Below, piece after piece: positions 24,178 through 32,070 of a DNA stretch of 36,702 nucleotides; position 1 is the first letter of the stretch; each line of letters begins with the position of its first letter. The position numbers were made by a program, and so were the translations under genes. The notes below the pieces were generated by a model that searched no databases, had not been told where the DNA came from, and saw only the letters and a list, made by a program, of their open reading frames with translations. Origin of the DNA: UKL13-2 sp043773745 (lineage in GTDB: Bacteria > Pseudomonadota > Gammaproteobacteria > Burkholderiales > Usitatibacteraceae); contig JAYVEV010000083.1 of the NCBI GenBank assembly GCA_043773745.1, positions 1 through 36,702 on the forward strand, written 5' to 3'.

Positions 24178-25476
24178 TTATTGGAAGCGGTATTTAATCA
24201 GAGCATCTTCTTTTGCCTTCACCTCGATATTCGTCGATAGCGGAGCAAAAGTTGAATTTTTAATGTCGATTTTGTATTTTCCTGGCGCAAGCTTGGTTTG
24301 TTTAAGCGGTGGCGAGACGCCAATCGATTTGCCATTCACAAATACTTCACCCCAAGGCTGAATGCTGAAAATGACTGTTCCGGTAGGAAGCTTGGGGATT
24401 TCCGCCTTCGCCTGATCGGTTTTGGCCTGCTCTGCTTTGGCGGTTTTGCGATCTTCGGCCAGTTTCGCGGCAGTAGCATCTGCAACAGGAGTGGCTGCGG
24501 TAGCGCCACTTGCGGGTAAAGGTGCAGCGCTATCGGCAGTTTTTGCGGCATCGGTGCCTGCTGTGGCGGGGGCGGCAGCGGGCAGCACAGGTGCCGCGTC
24601 AGTTTTAGGTGGTTCAATTTTTGCCACGTCTACCGGTTTATTGGCATTTTCGATTGGCTTGACGGCTGGGTTTTTCATTGCCAGCGCGGTGATTAATGCA
24701 ATCGCGATGACGCCCATGATTGAGCCGAGGATGGCAAGCTTTTTGCGGTCCTTCAAAAATGCACCCAAGGCATCAAGCGGCTGCGAGCCATCCTGAAGGC
24801 GCGGAAAGCCATGTTTGCCTGTAGTTACGCCCACTTCGTCAGCTTTGAGATTCGTGTTAGTGGTAGCGGCACGATCCACCATCCCTGCCTTCGCCTGGTC
24901 GAAAGCGGCGGCAGATTCGCCCACAATATAAATTTCGTGTTCACGAACATGTTTGTCAGTGCGCGAACCTTCATATTGAAATAGCTTGGCGTATTCGTCC
25001 GAGATGACCGACACCACGTCGTAATATGAACGCGACACAACAATTTGGGCGGGCTGCGCAAAACTCATGATGCGCTGCGCGACGTTAATACCATCGCCGA
25101 CAATGTTGGGCTGGCCGTTGATATCACGGATCAGTTTTACCGGTCCCAGATTTATGCCGATGCGCAGGCCAAGTTCATTCGCAATGGTGGCTTCATCGGC
25201 ATCAACCAGCGCACGCTGCAAAAAATCACGCATATGCATGCTAACAAACAGCGCGTCTTCAGGGTCGCCCAAAAAGCTGATGGCGGCACCATCCCCGGTG
25301 TCAAGAATAATTCGCTGGTCAACGGCCACGTCCTTCAGCGCCTCCGAAAGGAGTGCGGTGAAGCGATCTTTCATCGTGATTTGTTCGGAAACCGATTTTT
25401 TTGAGTAGCCGACAATATCGACAAAGCATACGCTGCCAATAAATGTCCGGTTACCTTGATCAAGCTTTGCGTTCAA
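24178..25476 (-). CDS. Class III adenylate/guanylate cyclase with transmembrane helix and PEGA domain
   Basis: A 432-residue protein. The cytoplasmic cyclase domain (about 10-190) has both metal-binding aspartates, D20 (FVDIVGYS) and D62 (LDTGDGAAISF), and the transition-state pair N131/R135 (GDGINVAQRI). The positions that usually choose adenine or guanine appear to be L58 and N124, neither typical, so cAMP or cGMP cannot be called. A single transmembrane helix (about 248-268) leads to a Pro/Ala/Lys-rich spacer and a C-terminal PEGA-type domain (about 365-432: VFVNGKSIGVSPP, LAPGKYKIDIKN), which would be periplasmic. The start is TTG 25476 with a weak binding site. The frame is open upstream to 25548 and encodes NCTYRLNILNAKLDQG, which looks like real coding, so the true start may lie further upstream. 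Confidence 0.87.
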   Translation of the reverse strand: MNAKLDQGNRTFIGSVCFVDIVGYSKKSVSEQITMKDRFTALLSEALKDVAVDQRIILDTGDGAAISFLGDPEDALFVSMHMRDFLQRALVDADEATIANELGLRIGINLGPVKLIRDINGQPNIVGDGINVAQRIMSFAQPAQIVVSRSYYDVVSVISDEYAKLFQYEGSRTDKHVREHEIYIVGESAAAFDQAKAGMVDRAATTNTNLKADEVGVTTGKHGFPRLQDGSQPLDALGAFLKDRKKLAILGSIMGVIAIALITALAMKNPAVKPIENANKPVDVAKIEPPKTDAAPVLPAAAPATAGTDAAKTADSAAPLPASGATAATPVADATAAKLAEDRKTAKAEQAKTDQAKAEIPKLPTGTVIFSIQPWGEVFVNGKSIGVSPPLKQTKLAPGKYKIDIKNSTFAPLSTNIEVKAKEDALIKYRFQ

Positions 25477-25732
25477 AATATTCAGTCGATAGGTGCAGTT
25501 ATGCGCAACGGCGCTATGAATTAGCTGTTTATTGTGCCACCGCGGTTAATGAAACTAGTTTAGGCTGATAAGTCAAACCGCCGGCCAACATTTTTTACTT
25601 ACCCATTAGTTTACCGAAAACTGATGGCATTTCGGAACATATTGTCAGCCCTGATTAAGGCAAACGCCATTAATGTAAATTATGTTTGCGAATTAGTGTA
25701 GGTCCAGCCCCAACTAAAGTGCCTGCCTGAGA

Positions 25733-26503
25733 TCAATGTGTGCACTGATAGCATGGCGAGGCAGCAAGATCATTCGATCCCATTAGATACAAAAAATGTG
25801 GTGCCAAGGTGACGGCTAAAGGTAATGATGCTGTCAATTCACCTGGATGGCTTTTACTGCGCAGCGGGCTGGCAATCGGTCCAGGCACACACACATGAAA
25901 GCGCACCTGCTCGCTTGTAGTCATTTCAGCAGACCAGATTTCGGCTACTGAGTGCAGCGCCGCCTTGGAAGTTGCAAAAGCTCCCCAATAGGCGGTGGGC
26001 CTTGCAGCGTGGGTTTCTGACAAAAATATGACGGCAGCGCTGGCTGAACGCTTCAGTATTGGCAGACACGCTTTCGTCAGTGCCACCGGTACCGCGAGAT
26101 TGACAGTCAGGTGCTGTTGCCAAACATTAAGGTCCTGCGAGCCCATGGGCATCAGCGGCGAAAAGTGTGATGCGCCATGAAAAATACCGTCCAGGCGGCC
26201 GAAGGTGGCACAAATCGTTTCGGCAAACCCCTCTAAATCTGTCTGCGTTGCTTTCAAAAAATCGAGCGGCATGATGGCAGGCTGCGGATAGCCCAGCGTT
26301 TCAATTTCATCATAGGCAGCCTCAAGTTTGGGAATATTGCGGCCATGCAAAACCACGGTGGCACCATGGGCGGCAAAGGCCATCGCTGCCGTGTGGCCCA
26401 AGCTTTGTGGTTGGCTCGCGCCGGTTACCAGAATCACCCGGCCTTCCAGCAAATTTGCGGCGGGTTGGAAATTTGTTGGCAAGGTGGAATAGAGGTTGGT
26501 CAT
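25733..26503 (-). CDS. SDR-family protein lacking the catalytic tyrosine
   Basis: A 256-residue short-chain dehydrogenase/reductase-fold protein, closest in look to the YciK type. It has the Rossmann start VILVTGASQPQSLGHTAA, where the usual TGxxxGxG is lengthened by two residues. LHGR (cofactor region), NLAVP and SETHAARP (active-site serine) follow. The normal Y-x-x-x-K reads FATSK (AYWGAFATSKAAL), so the catalytic tyrosine is a phenylalanine; Y-W lies three residues earlier and does not have the right spacing. PGPIASPL follows as expected. The start overlaps the hpnE stop by ATGA, placing it as the last gene of the hpnCDE operon. It may bind a nucleotide without classical reductase chemistry; its role in squalene or hopanoid metabolism is a guess. 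Confidence 0.85.
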   Translation of the reverse strand: MTNLYSTLPTNFQPAANLLEGRVILVTGASQPQSLGHTAAMAFAAHGATVVLHGRNIPKLEAAYDEIETLGYPQPAIMPLDFLKATQTDLEGFAETICATFGRLDGIFHGASHFSPLMPMGSQDLNVWQQHLTVNLAVPVALTKACLPILKRSASAAVIFLSETHAARPTAYWGAFATSKAALHSVAEIWSAEMTTSEQVRFHVCVPGPIASPLRSKSHPGELTASLPLAVTLAPHFLYLMGSNDLAASPCYQCTH

Positions 26504-27831
26504 TGGCGTGCACTTTGGATATTTTTATGGATAACGTCCGCAGCACGGCTGCCGTTGCGAACCGCTGCCTCCAGTGTTGCGGGATAATCACAAGCGATAT
26601 AGTCACCCGCGAGGACGAGGCCCAACACCGCCGTTTCGGCGGCTGGACGCATCAGGGCTGGTGTGCAGGCAAATGTGGCACGTTTCTCATGAACCACTTT
26701 ATGCCATAAAGGCTCCGCTAAATCAGGCAGCCATTCGCGCAATTCAATTAACGCGGCATTTGCCAACTCATCCAACGATAAATTTTCATGCGGGCCGGAG
26801 GCTGAGACTACGCCAGCATATAAGCCCGGCTCGCCGTTCAGCGCGTTGCGATCAAAAAACCACTGCACAAATCCATCGGTACGGCCCAGCATCGGTGCTG
26901 TCAGCGGTCTCGAAGAAGGCGGGAAAGCCAGATAAATCGTGGTGATAGGCTCGTACTGAAAATGGGCTGTGGATTCAGTCAATACTTTTTGAATGGCGAT
27001 ATCACCGGTTTGTAAGGCATCAAGCTGATTCGGTGCCACAGCCACAATGACGCCTGAAAATTCTTCGCGGGTAGTGCCATAGCTGATTTCAAAGCCCGCC
27101 TGATTTTTTTCGATCGCTGTAACCCGTTCACCCATCCGCACTTGCGAGCCGCGAGTTGCCAGCCAAGCTGCGGCAGGCTCCGGAAATAATCTTGATAAAT
27201 CGACTTTTGGCAAAATTAAATCGCTGGCGGATCGTGATGCCGCTAACGCATCGCGCAACACATTCGCGAACACTTGCGCTGAGGCGGTTTCGATTGGCGT
27301 ATTGAGCGCAGAGATCGTCAGCGGTTGCCACAAATATTGGACGAGCTTGTGTGGTTGCTCGTGAGTTTTTAGCAATTCTGAAACGGTTAATGTTGCATCC
27401 AGCTTGAATTGTGACGATTTAAGCGCTTGCATCAGGCGCATCGCCGCAAATCGCTCGCGCCAATTGAGGCCGTGCGCTGTCAATAATGCCATCGCCATAT
27501 GCAGTGGTTGGGGTAGCTTGGGTGCGCGAAGTGAAAATACCGGCGGCATACCAAAGGTGAGAGTCAACGGCAGGTGCTGGCAGGCGGCTGCTGGCACGCC
27601 TACCAGCGCCATCAAGCGCAATAACTCCGTGTAAGCGCCGGATAAAATATGCTGGCCATTATCAATATTGCTGCCGCGATATTCAACACGCCGGGCGCGA
27701 CCACCGAGAATTTTCCTGGCTTCAAAAACGGTGGAGCTTATGCCGAGCTCCGCGAGCCTGACTGCGGCCGCCATGCCTGCATAACCGCCTCCAATGATTG
27801 CCACAGACCGAGAAACAACAGCTCCATTCAC
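26500..27831 (-). CDS. hpnE: Hydroxysqualene dehydroxylase HpnE
   Basis: HpnE is a FAD-dependent amine-oxidase-fold enzyme that reduces hydroxysqualene to squalene, the third step of the HpnCDE route to hopanoids. The 443-residue protein has the dinucleotide-binding GGGYAGMAAAVRLAELG (14-30), the GGRAR motif and RGSNIDNGQHILSGAYTELLRL, typical of HpnE. The C-terminal FAD motif (LVLAGDYIACDYPATLEAAVRNG) is also present. I preferred GTG 27831, whose GTGA overlaps the hpnD stop and gives the usual MN...VAIIGGG N-terminus; ATG 27861 would add ten residues inside hpnD. Its own stop overlaps the SDR start by ATGA. Every junction from hpnD onward is therefore translationally coupled. Confidence 0.93.
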   Translation of the reverse strand: MNGAVVSRSVAIIGGGYAGMAAAVRLAELGISSTVFEARKILGGRARRVEYRGSNIDNGQHILSGAYTELLRLMALVGVPAAACQHLPLTLTFGMPPVFSLRAPKLPQPLHMAMALLTAHGLNWRERFAAMRLMQALKSSQFKLDATLTVSELLKTHEQPHKLVQYLWQPLTISALNTPIETASAQVFANVLRDALAASRSASDLILPKVDLSRLFPEPAAAWLATRGSQVRMGERVTAIEKNQAGFEISYGTTREEFSGVIVAVAPNQLDALQTGDIAIQKVLTESTAHFQYEPITTIYLAFPPSSRPLTAPMLGRTDGFVQWFFDRNALNGEPGLYAGVVSASGPHENLSLDELANAALIELREWLPDLAEPLWHKVVHEKRATFACTPALMRPAAETAVLGLVLAGDYIACDYPATLEAAVRNGSRAADVIHKNIQSARQ

Positions 27832-28661
27832 GCGAACACCCAAGTCTTCCAAGCGATCCATAACTTTCGCAGCGGCGTCAGCGAAGTACGGTGATTCAAT
27901 ACCTTGAAACCATCACGTTCCAGCTCATCCAGCAGGGTGCGATAGATCGCAGACATTATAAGCCCTGGCCGCTGTGGGCGTCGATCTTCAGGCATTAATT
28001 CCTCAAACGCCGCTCTGTATAAGGACTTTGCTCTTTCAGCCTGAAATGCCATCAGGTTTTCAAACGCGGGGGAATGTTTGCAATCCAGGATGTCGGCATT
28101 GGTAACCCCAAATTTTTGCAGATCTTCCTGCGGCAAATAAATCCGATCGCGACGGGCATCTTCGCCGACATCGCGAATGATGTTGGTCATCTGAAACGCT
28201 AGACCTAAATTTTCTGCGTACACCAATGTTTTCGGATTGGTAAATCCAAAGATGCTCGCCGAAAGCTGGCCGACCACGCCCGCCACACGATGGCAATAAA
28301 GTTTGAGCGAATCAAAATCTTGATAGCGCCGGCGCGATAAATCCATCTCCATGCCGTCAATAATTTCGTTTAGTCGCGCTTCATCAATGCCAAATTGCTG
28401 GGTAGCGGGCTGCAGTGCTTTGGTGACTGGGTGTGATGGGTGACCCGCAAATAGATTCGCCACCTCTGCACGCCACCAGCCGAGCTTGGCGCGGGCGACG
28501 TTAACGTCTTCCACTTCGTCGGCAATATCGTCTACTTCGCGGCAATAGGCATATAACGCGGTAATCGCACGACGGCGATCTGGCGGCAAAAAGCGAAAAC
28601 TGTAATAAAAACTCGAGCCGCTCTGAGCGGCTTTGTTCTGGCAATACTGATCGGGCGTCAT
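27828..28661 (-). CDS. hpnD: Presqualene diphosphate synthase HpnD
   Basis: HpnD condenses two farnesyl diphosphate molecules into presqualene diphosphate. The 277-residue protein is all-alpha, with the first aspartate-rich motif REVDDIADEVED (41-52), WWRAEV, and the second motif NIIRDVGEDARRDRIYLP (160-177). These two motifs bind the Mg-diphosphate. SGSSFYYSFRFLP at the N-terminus is typical of this family. ATG 28661 has only a weak binding site, 24 bases after the hpnC stop. It lies between hpnC and hpnE, the conserved order, which supports the assignment over a phytoene synthase. Confidence 0.94.
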   Translation of the reverse strand: MTPDQYCQNKAAQSGSSFYYSFRFLPPDRRRAITALYAYCREVDDIADEVEDVNVARAKLGWWRAEVANLFAGHPSHPVTKALQPATQQFGIDEARLNEIIDGMEMDLSRRRYQDFDSLKLYCHRVAGVVGQLSASIFGFTNPKTLVYAENLGLAFQMTNIIRDVGEDARRDRIYLPQEDLQKFGVTNADILDCKHSPAFENLMAFQAERAKSLYRAAFEELMPEDRRPQRPGLIMSAIYRTLLDELERDGFKVLNHRTSLTPLRKLWIAWKTWVFA

Positions 28662-28685
28662 GGTCTGGAAGGAGTCAAAAGAGGG

Positions 28686-29504
28686 CTAAGTAATGAGGAC
28701 TTTGGGCGCAATCATCAGCCAATCCCATTTATTCATTTTGGGGCGATACAAAAATATGTCGCCATTTACCGCGTCAATTTTATCGAGAATTTTTGCGCCA
28801 CCGGCAATAATAAAGCGAAGCTCTGCGCCCATGCGCCCCTTGAGAACTCGGCCGAGTGGCTTGCCAGAGAGCAATAATTCACGTGCACGTTGGCATTGAA
28901 AACGCATCATTTTTTGCCATGCGACACCGGCATTTCGAGCGGCGATATCGGCATCGTTCAAACCAAACTGACTGAGCTCATCCTGTGGCAAATAAACTCG
29001 CCCCCCATCATTCTTTTGCCAGTCAACAGCGACATCCTGCCAATGGTTAATGAGCTGCAAAGCTGAGCAAATCGCATCGCTCATCAGGCAATTTTGCGGG
29101 GTCGCCACGCGGTTCAAATGCAACAACAAACGTCCAATTGGGTCGGCAGAGCGCCGACAGTAATCAAGCAGCTCCGCATAATTTACATAACGGGTTTTGG
29201 AGACATCTTGTTTGAACGCGTCTAGTAAATCGTGAAACAGACTAATGGGTAAAGCATGCTCATGGATTATATTATCCAGCGCAATAAACAAGGGTTTGTT
29301 CGACGTGGCATTTGCTGTAATCAAATCAAGCTCGCGACTATAGCCGTCAAGCAGTGCAATACGCTCATGCGGCGCCCAATCTCCCTCGTCGGCAAAATCA
29401 TCCGCTGAGCGCGCAAATGCGTAGATCACCTCAATGGGGTGTCGTAAATGCGGCGGTAGTAGCCAAGAGGCAACCGGGAAATTTTCGTAGTGATCAACGG
29501 GCAC
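28686..29504 (-). CDS. hpnC: Hydroxysqualene synthase HpnC
   Basis: HpnC converts presqualene diphosphate to hydroxysqualene. The 272-residue protein starts at GTG 29504 (MPVDHYENFPVAS), which matches the family's usual MSVDHYENFPVAS beginning. It shows ARSADDFADEGDW (31-43), CRRSADPIGRLLL, and the second aspartate motif NHWQDVAVDWQKNDGGRVYLP. It is the first gene of the hpnC-hpnD-hpnE-SDR operon on the minus strand. No squalene-hopene cyclase gene is in the window, so the final cyclisation step must be encoded elsewhere. Upstream is about 190 bases of AT-rich DNA that would hold the operon promoter. Confidence 0.94.
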   Translation of the reverse strand: MPVDHYENFPVASWLLPPHLRHPIEVIYAFARSADDFADEGDWAPHERIALLDGYSRELDLITANATSNKPLFIALDNIIHEHALPISLFHDLLDAFKQDVSKTRYVNYAELLDYCRRSADPIGRLLLHLNRVATPQNCLMSDAICSALQLINHWQDVAVDWQKNDGGRVYLPQDELSQFGLNDADIAARNAGVAWQKMMRFQCQRARELLLSGKPLGRVLKGRMGAELRFIIAGGAKILDKIDAVNGDIFLYRPKMNKWDWLMIAPKVLIT

Positions 29505-29697
29505 GGCTAAGAGGACTTTAATATAAAAATATAATTAATTATTAGCTCTGAAAGCTGATAGTAAGTCAGCCAAGGTGTTGCATGATCATGGCGCCAACAA
29601 TTATATGTGTGAAATCAAAGACTTTTTCCCGGACGGGAATAAAAAAGTCATGTCGCAACAAGCGTAGGAAGGCTGTTTGCGGTAAAATTAAATCTAC

Positions 29698-29782
29698 GCG
29701 AGTGTGGCGGAATTGGTAGACGCACTGGATTTAGGTTCCAGCGCCGTAAGGCGTGGGGGTTCGAGTCCCTTCTCTCGCACCA
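29698..29782 (+). tRNA. tRNA-Leu (anticodon TAG)
   Basis: An 85-base class II tRNA with encoded CCA. The anticodon stem CTGGA/TCCAG encloses loop TTTAGGT, giving anticodon UAG (reads CUA and other CUN codons). A long variable arm (CGCCGTAAGGCG region) and GTTCGAGTC T-arm are clear. The acceptor has one apparent T-T mismatch at its sixth pair. A TAAAAT element at 29683-29688 may be its -10 box. Confidence 0.95.
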
Positions 29783-29901
29783 TTATTCATCAGCGCTAAC
29801 CTACTGCGCGTCAGTCTTTAAGACCGGCGAACTGTGCGCTTTCAGTTATGTCGTAAACATATCTCATGTCCAGTATGACGAATCACAAACAGGAAACAGC
29901 T

Positions 29902-31203
29902 ATGCAAGCACAGGCCAGCACTAATAATCTTGAACGCAATTTGACGCTCTCATTGCCAGCCGTTGATGTCGAATCTGAAATCAACTCGCGCTTGAAGCAC
30001 ATTGCCCGCAGCGCCAAAATGGCCGGGTTCCGTCCCGGCAAGGTGCCATTTAATATTGTTGCCAATCAATATGGGTTCCAGGTTCGCCAGGAAGTCATGT
30101 CTGACGCGGTACAAAAAACCTTTGCGGACGAAGTGCAAAAACAAAACCTGCGCGTGGCTGGTTATCCGCGCTTTGCGCCGGCCAATACCGGTGAGGCGGC
30201 AGATAAATTTGAATTTACCGCCAGCTTTGAAATTTATCCCGAAGTCAAAATGAGTTCGCTGGAAGGCAAAAAGCTTGAGAAGCCGACCGCTTCGGTGGGT
30301 GATGTCGAGGTCGATAACACGCTCGAAACTCTGCGCAAACAACGCGCGACTTACGATAAAACTGACCGTGCCGCCCAAACCAGCGATTTCCTGGTGGTTG
30401 ATTTTGTCGGCAAATTAGATGGCGAGCCATTTAAGGGCGGCGATGCGCAAAACTTCGGCGTGGTGCTCGGCGAAGGCCGCATGCTGCCAGACTTTGAAGC
30501 TGCATTGATGGGCATGAAAAACGAAGAAACTAAAACATTCGATCTCACATTTCCGACTGACTACCAAGCCGAACTTGCCAATAAGACAGTCCAATTCACC
30601 GTCACCGTCAAAGTCGTTAATGTGCCGAAGCTGCCAGACATTGACGCTGAGTTTGCAAAATCACTGGGCGTGCTTGACGGCGATATCGCCAAAATGCGCG
30701 AAGAAATCAAAGCAAATCTTGAGCGTGAGTTGAAAAAACGGATTCAGACCAAAACTAAGGATCAAGTGATGGCAGCTTTGTTGGCCGTTGCGGAACTGGA
30801 TTTACCGCGCTCCTTGGTGGATGCTGAAATTGTTCGTTTGCAAGATCAGGCTGTACAAGATCTGCAAGCGCGGGGCATGACCACCAAAGACCTGCAATTG
30901 CCAGCTGAATTGTTCGTTGAGCGCGCCGAGCAGCGCGTGAAACTGGGTTTGATCCTGAACGAAGTGGTCAAGAAAAACGAACTGAAGGCGAAGCCTGAGC
31001 AGATCCGCGCCGTTGTTGAAGAGCATGCCGAAAGTTTTGAGGACCCACAGCAAATGGTTCGCTGGTATTACAACGATGCGCAACGTTTGCAAGAAGTCGA
31101 AGGCATGGTTTTGGAAGACAATGTCGTGGAGTGGGCTGCTAAATCCATGGATGTCACGACAGTGACTAAATCGTTCGACGAGATCATGGAGATCAAACGC
31201 TAA
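29902..31203 (+). CDS. tig: Trigger factor (ribosome-associated chaperone and prolyl isomerase)
   Basis: Trigger factor binds at the ribosome exit tunnel via L23 and shields nascent chains. The 433-residue protein has the N-terminal ribosome-binding domain with the signature GFRPGKVP (about residues 38-45). An FKBP-type PPIase domain spans about 155-240 (DFLVVDFVGKLDGEPFKGG), and the C-terminal helical arm domain follows. I chose ATG 29902 because AGGAAA lies directly upstream; the longer frame from 29866 adds 12 residues without a binding site. The stop shares one base with the clpP start (TAATG). It heads the conserved tig-clpP-clpX-lon block. Confidence 0.96.
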   Translation: MQAQASTNNLERNLTLSLPAVDVESEINSRLKHIARSAKMAGFRPGKVPFNIVANQYGFQVRQEVMSDAVQKTFADEVQKQNLRVAGYPRFAPANTGEAADKFEFTASFEIYPEVKMSSLEGKKLEKPTASVGDVEVDNTLETLRKQRATYDKTDRAAQTSDFLVVDFVGKLDGEPFKGGDAQNFGVVLGEGRMLPDFEAALMGMKNEETKTFDLTFPTDYQAELANKTVQFTVTVKVVNVPKLPDIDAEFAKSLGVLDGDIAKMREEIKANLERELKKRIQTKTKDQVMAALLAVAELDLPRSLVDAEIVRLQDQAVQDLQARGMTTKDLQLPAELFVERAEQRVKLGLILNEVVKKNELKAKPEQIRAVVEEHAESFEDPQQMVRWYYNDAQRLQEVEGMVLEDNVVEWAAKSMDVTTVTKSFDEIMEIKR

Positions 31204-31898
31204 TGAAAACTTTTTACGACTATCAATCCCGTGCCTATGACATGACCGGCATGGCGCCGGGTCATCGCGATGACTACGCTGCAATCGGATATCAGCCGAC
31301 CACCGGTTTGGGCTATGTGCCGATGGTTATTGAGCAATCTGGCCGTGGCGAACGTGCATTTGATATTTATTCGCGCCTGCTCAAAGATCGCGTGGTGTTT
31401 TTAGTCGGTGAAGTCAACGACATGATGGCGAATGTTATCGTTGCACAATTTTTGTTTCTGGAAAGCGAAAATCCAGACAAAGATGTGGCGCTCTATATCA
31501 ATTCTCCCGGGGGTTCGGTTACAGCGGGATTGGCGATTTACGACACCATGCAATTTATCAAGTCTGATGTATCAACCATGTGTACCGGCTTTGCCGCCAG
31601 CATGGGTGCGTTCCTGCTTTGTGCGGGACAAAAAGGCAAGCGGGTTTCATTGCCCAACGCCCGCGTTATGATCCACCAGTTGTCAGGCGGATTTCGTGGA
31701 CAGGCGTCCGATATCGAGATCCATGCGCGTGAAGCTTTGTTCCTGAAGCAGCGCCTGAACGAGATTATGGCCAAGCACACTGGCAAATCAATTGAAGTCA
31801 TCGAGCGGGACACTGATCGCGACAATTTCCTGTCCGCAGAAGACGCGATGAAATACGGTATTATCGATAAAGTGCTGGAAAATCGTAGCCAAGTCTAG
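31203..31898 (+). CDS. clpP: ATP-dependent Clp protease proteolytic subunit
   Basis: ClpP forms a 14-subunit serine protease that degrades proteins fed by ClpX or ClpA. The 231-residue protein has the catalytic triad S133 (GFAASMGAF), H158 (MIHQLSGG) and D207 (DTDRDNF), with the same spacing as in E. coli. INSPGGSVTAGL and the maturation/axial region GLGYVPMVIEQSGRGERAFDIYSRLL are also present. The first 40 residues are probably a propeptide, longer than the usual dozen or so. The start overlaps the last base of tig (TAATG), so it is coupled. A 172-base gap separates it from clpX. Confidence 0.96.
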   Translation: MKTFYDYQSRAYDMTGMAPGHRDDYAAIGYQPTTGLGYVPMVIEQSGRGERAFDIYSRLLKDRVVFLVGEVNDMMANVIVAQFLFLESENPDKDVALYINSPGGSVTAGLAIYDTMQFIKSDVSTMCTGFAASMGAFLLCAGQKGKRVSLPNARVMIHQLSGGFRGQASDIEIHAREALFLKQRLNEIMAKHTGKSIEVIERDTDRDNFLSAEDAMKYGIIDKVLENRSQV

Positions 31899-31989
31899 GA
31901 GATTTAGCAGATTCACTAAGCTAAATTCCCATTAAAGTTATACGTAATATTGCGGTTGTAACGCGCTATGGTGCGCAGTAGTTTGATCA

Positions 31990-32036
31990 GCAAATATCAA
32001 GTCAAATCAGATGTACTAAATTTGTACAGTATTTGC
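31990..32036. promoter_or_regulatory. Nested inverted repeats in the clpP-clpX gap
   Basis: GCAAATA (31990-31996) and TATTTGC (32030-32036) are outer arms. Inside lie TGTAC (32012-32016) and GTACA (32024-32028), around 7 bases. The set ends 34 bases before the clpX start. It could be an operator or a leader hairpin; no T-run follows. Confidence 0.35.
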
Positions 32037-32070
32037 TTCATCAGACTATCGGTATCAATTGAGGTCGGTA

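Noticed and set aside
27828..29504. Phytoene synthases for carotenoid synthesis
   Set aside because: Two adjacent trans-isoprenyl synthases with HpnE behind them are the squalene HpnCDE set; no phytoene desaturase set is present.
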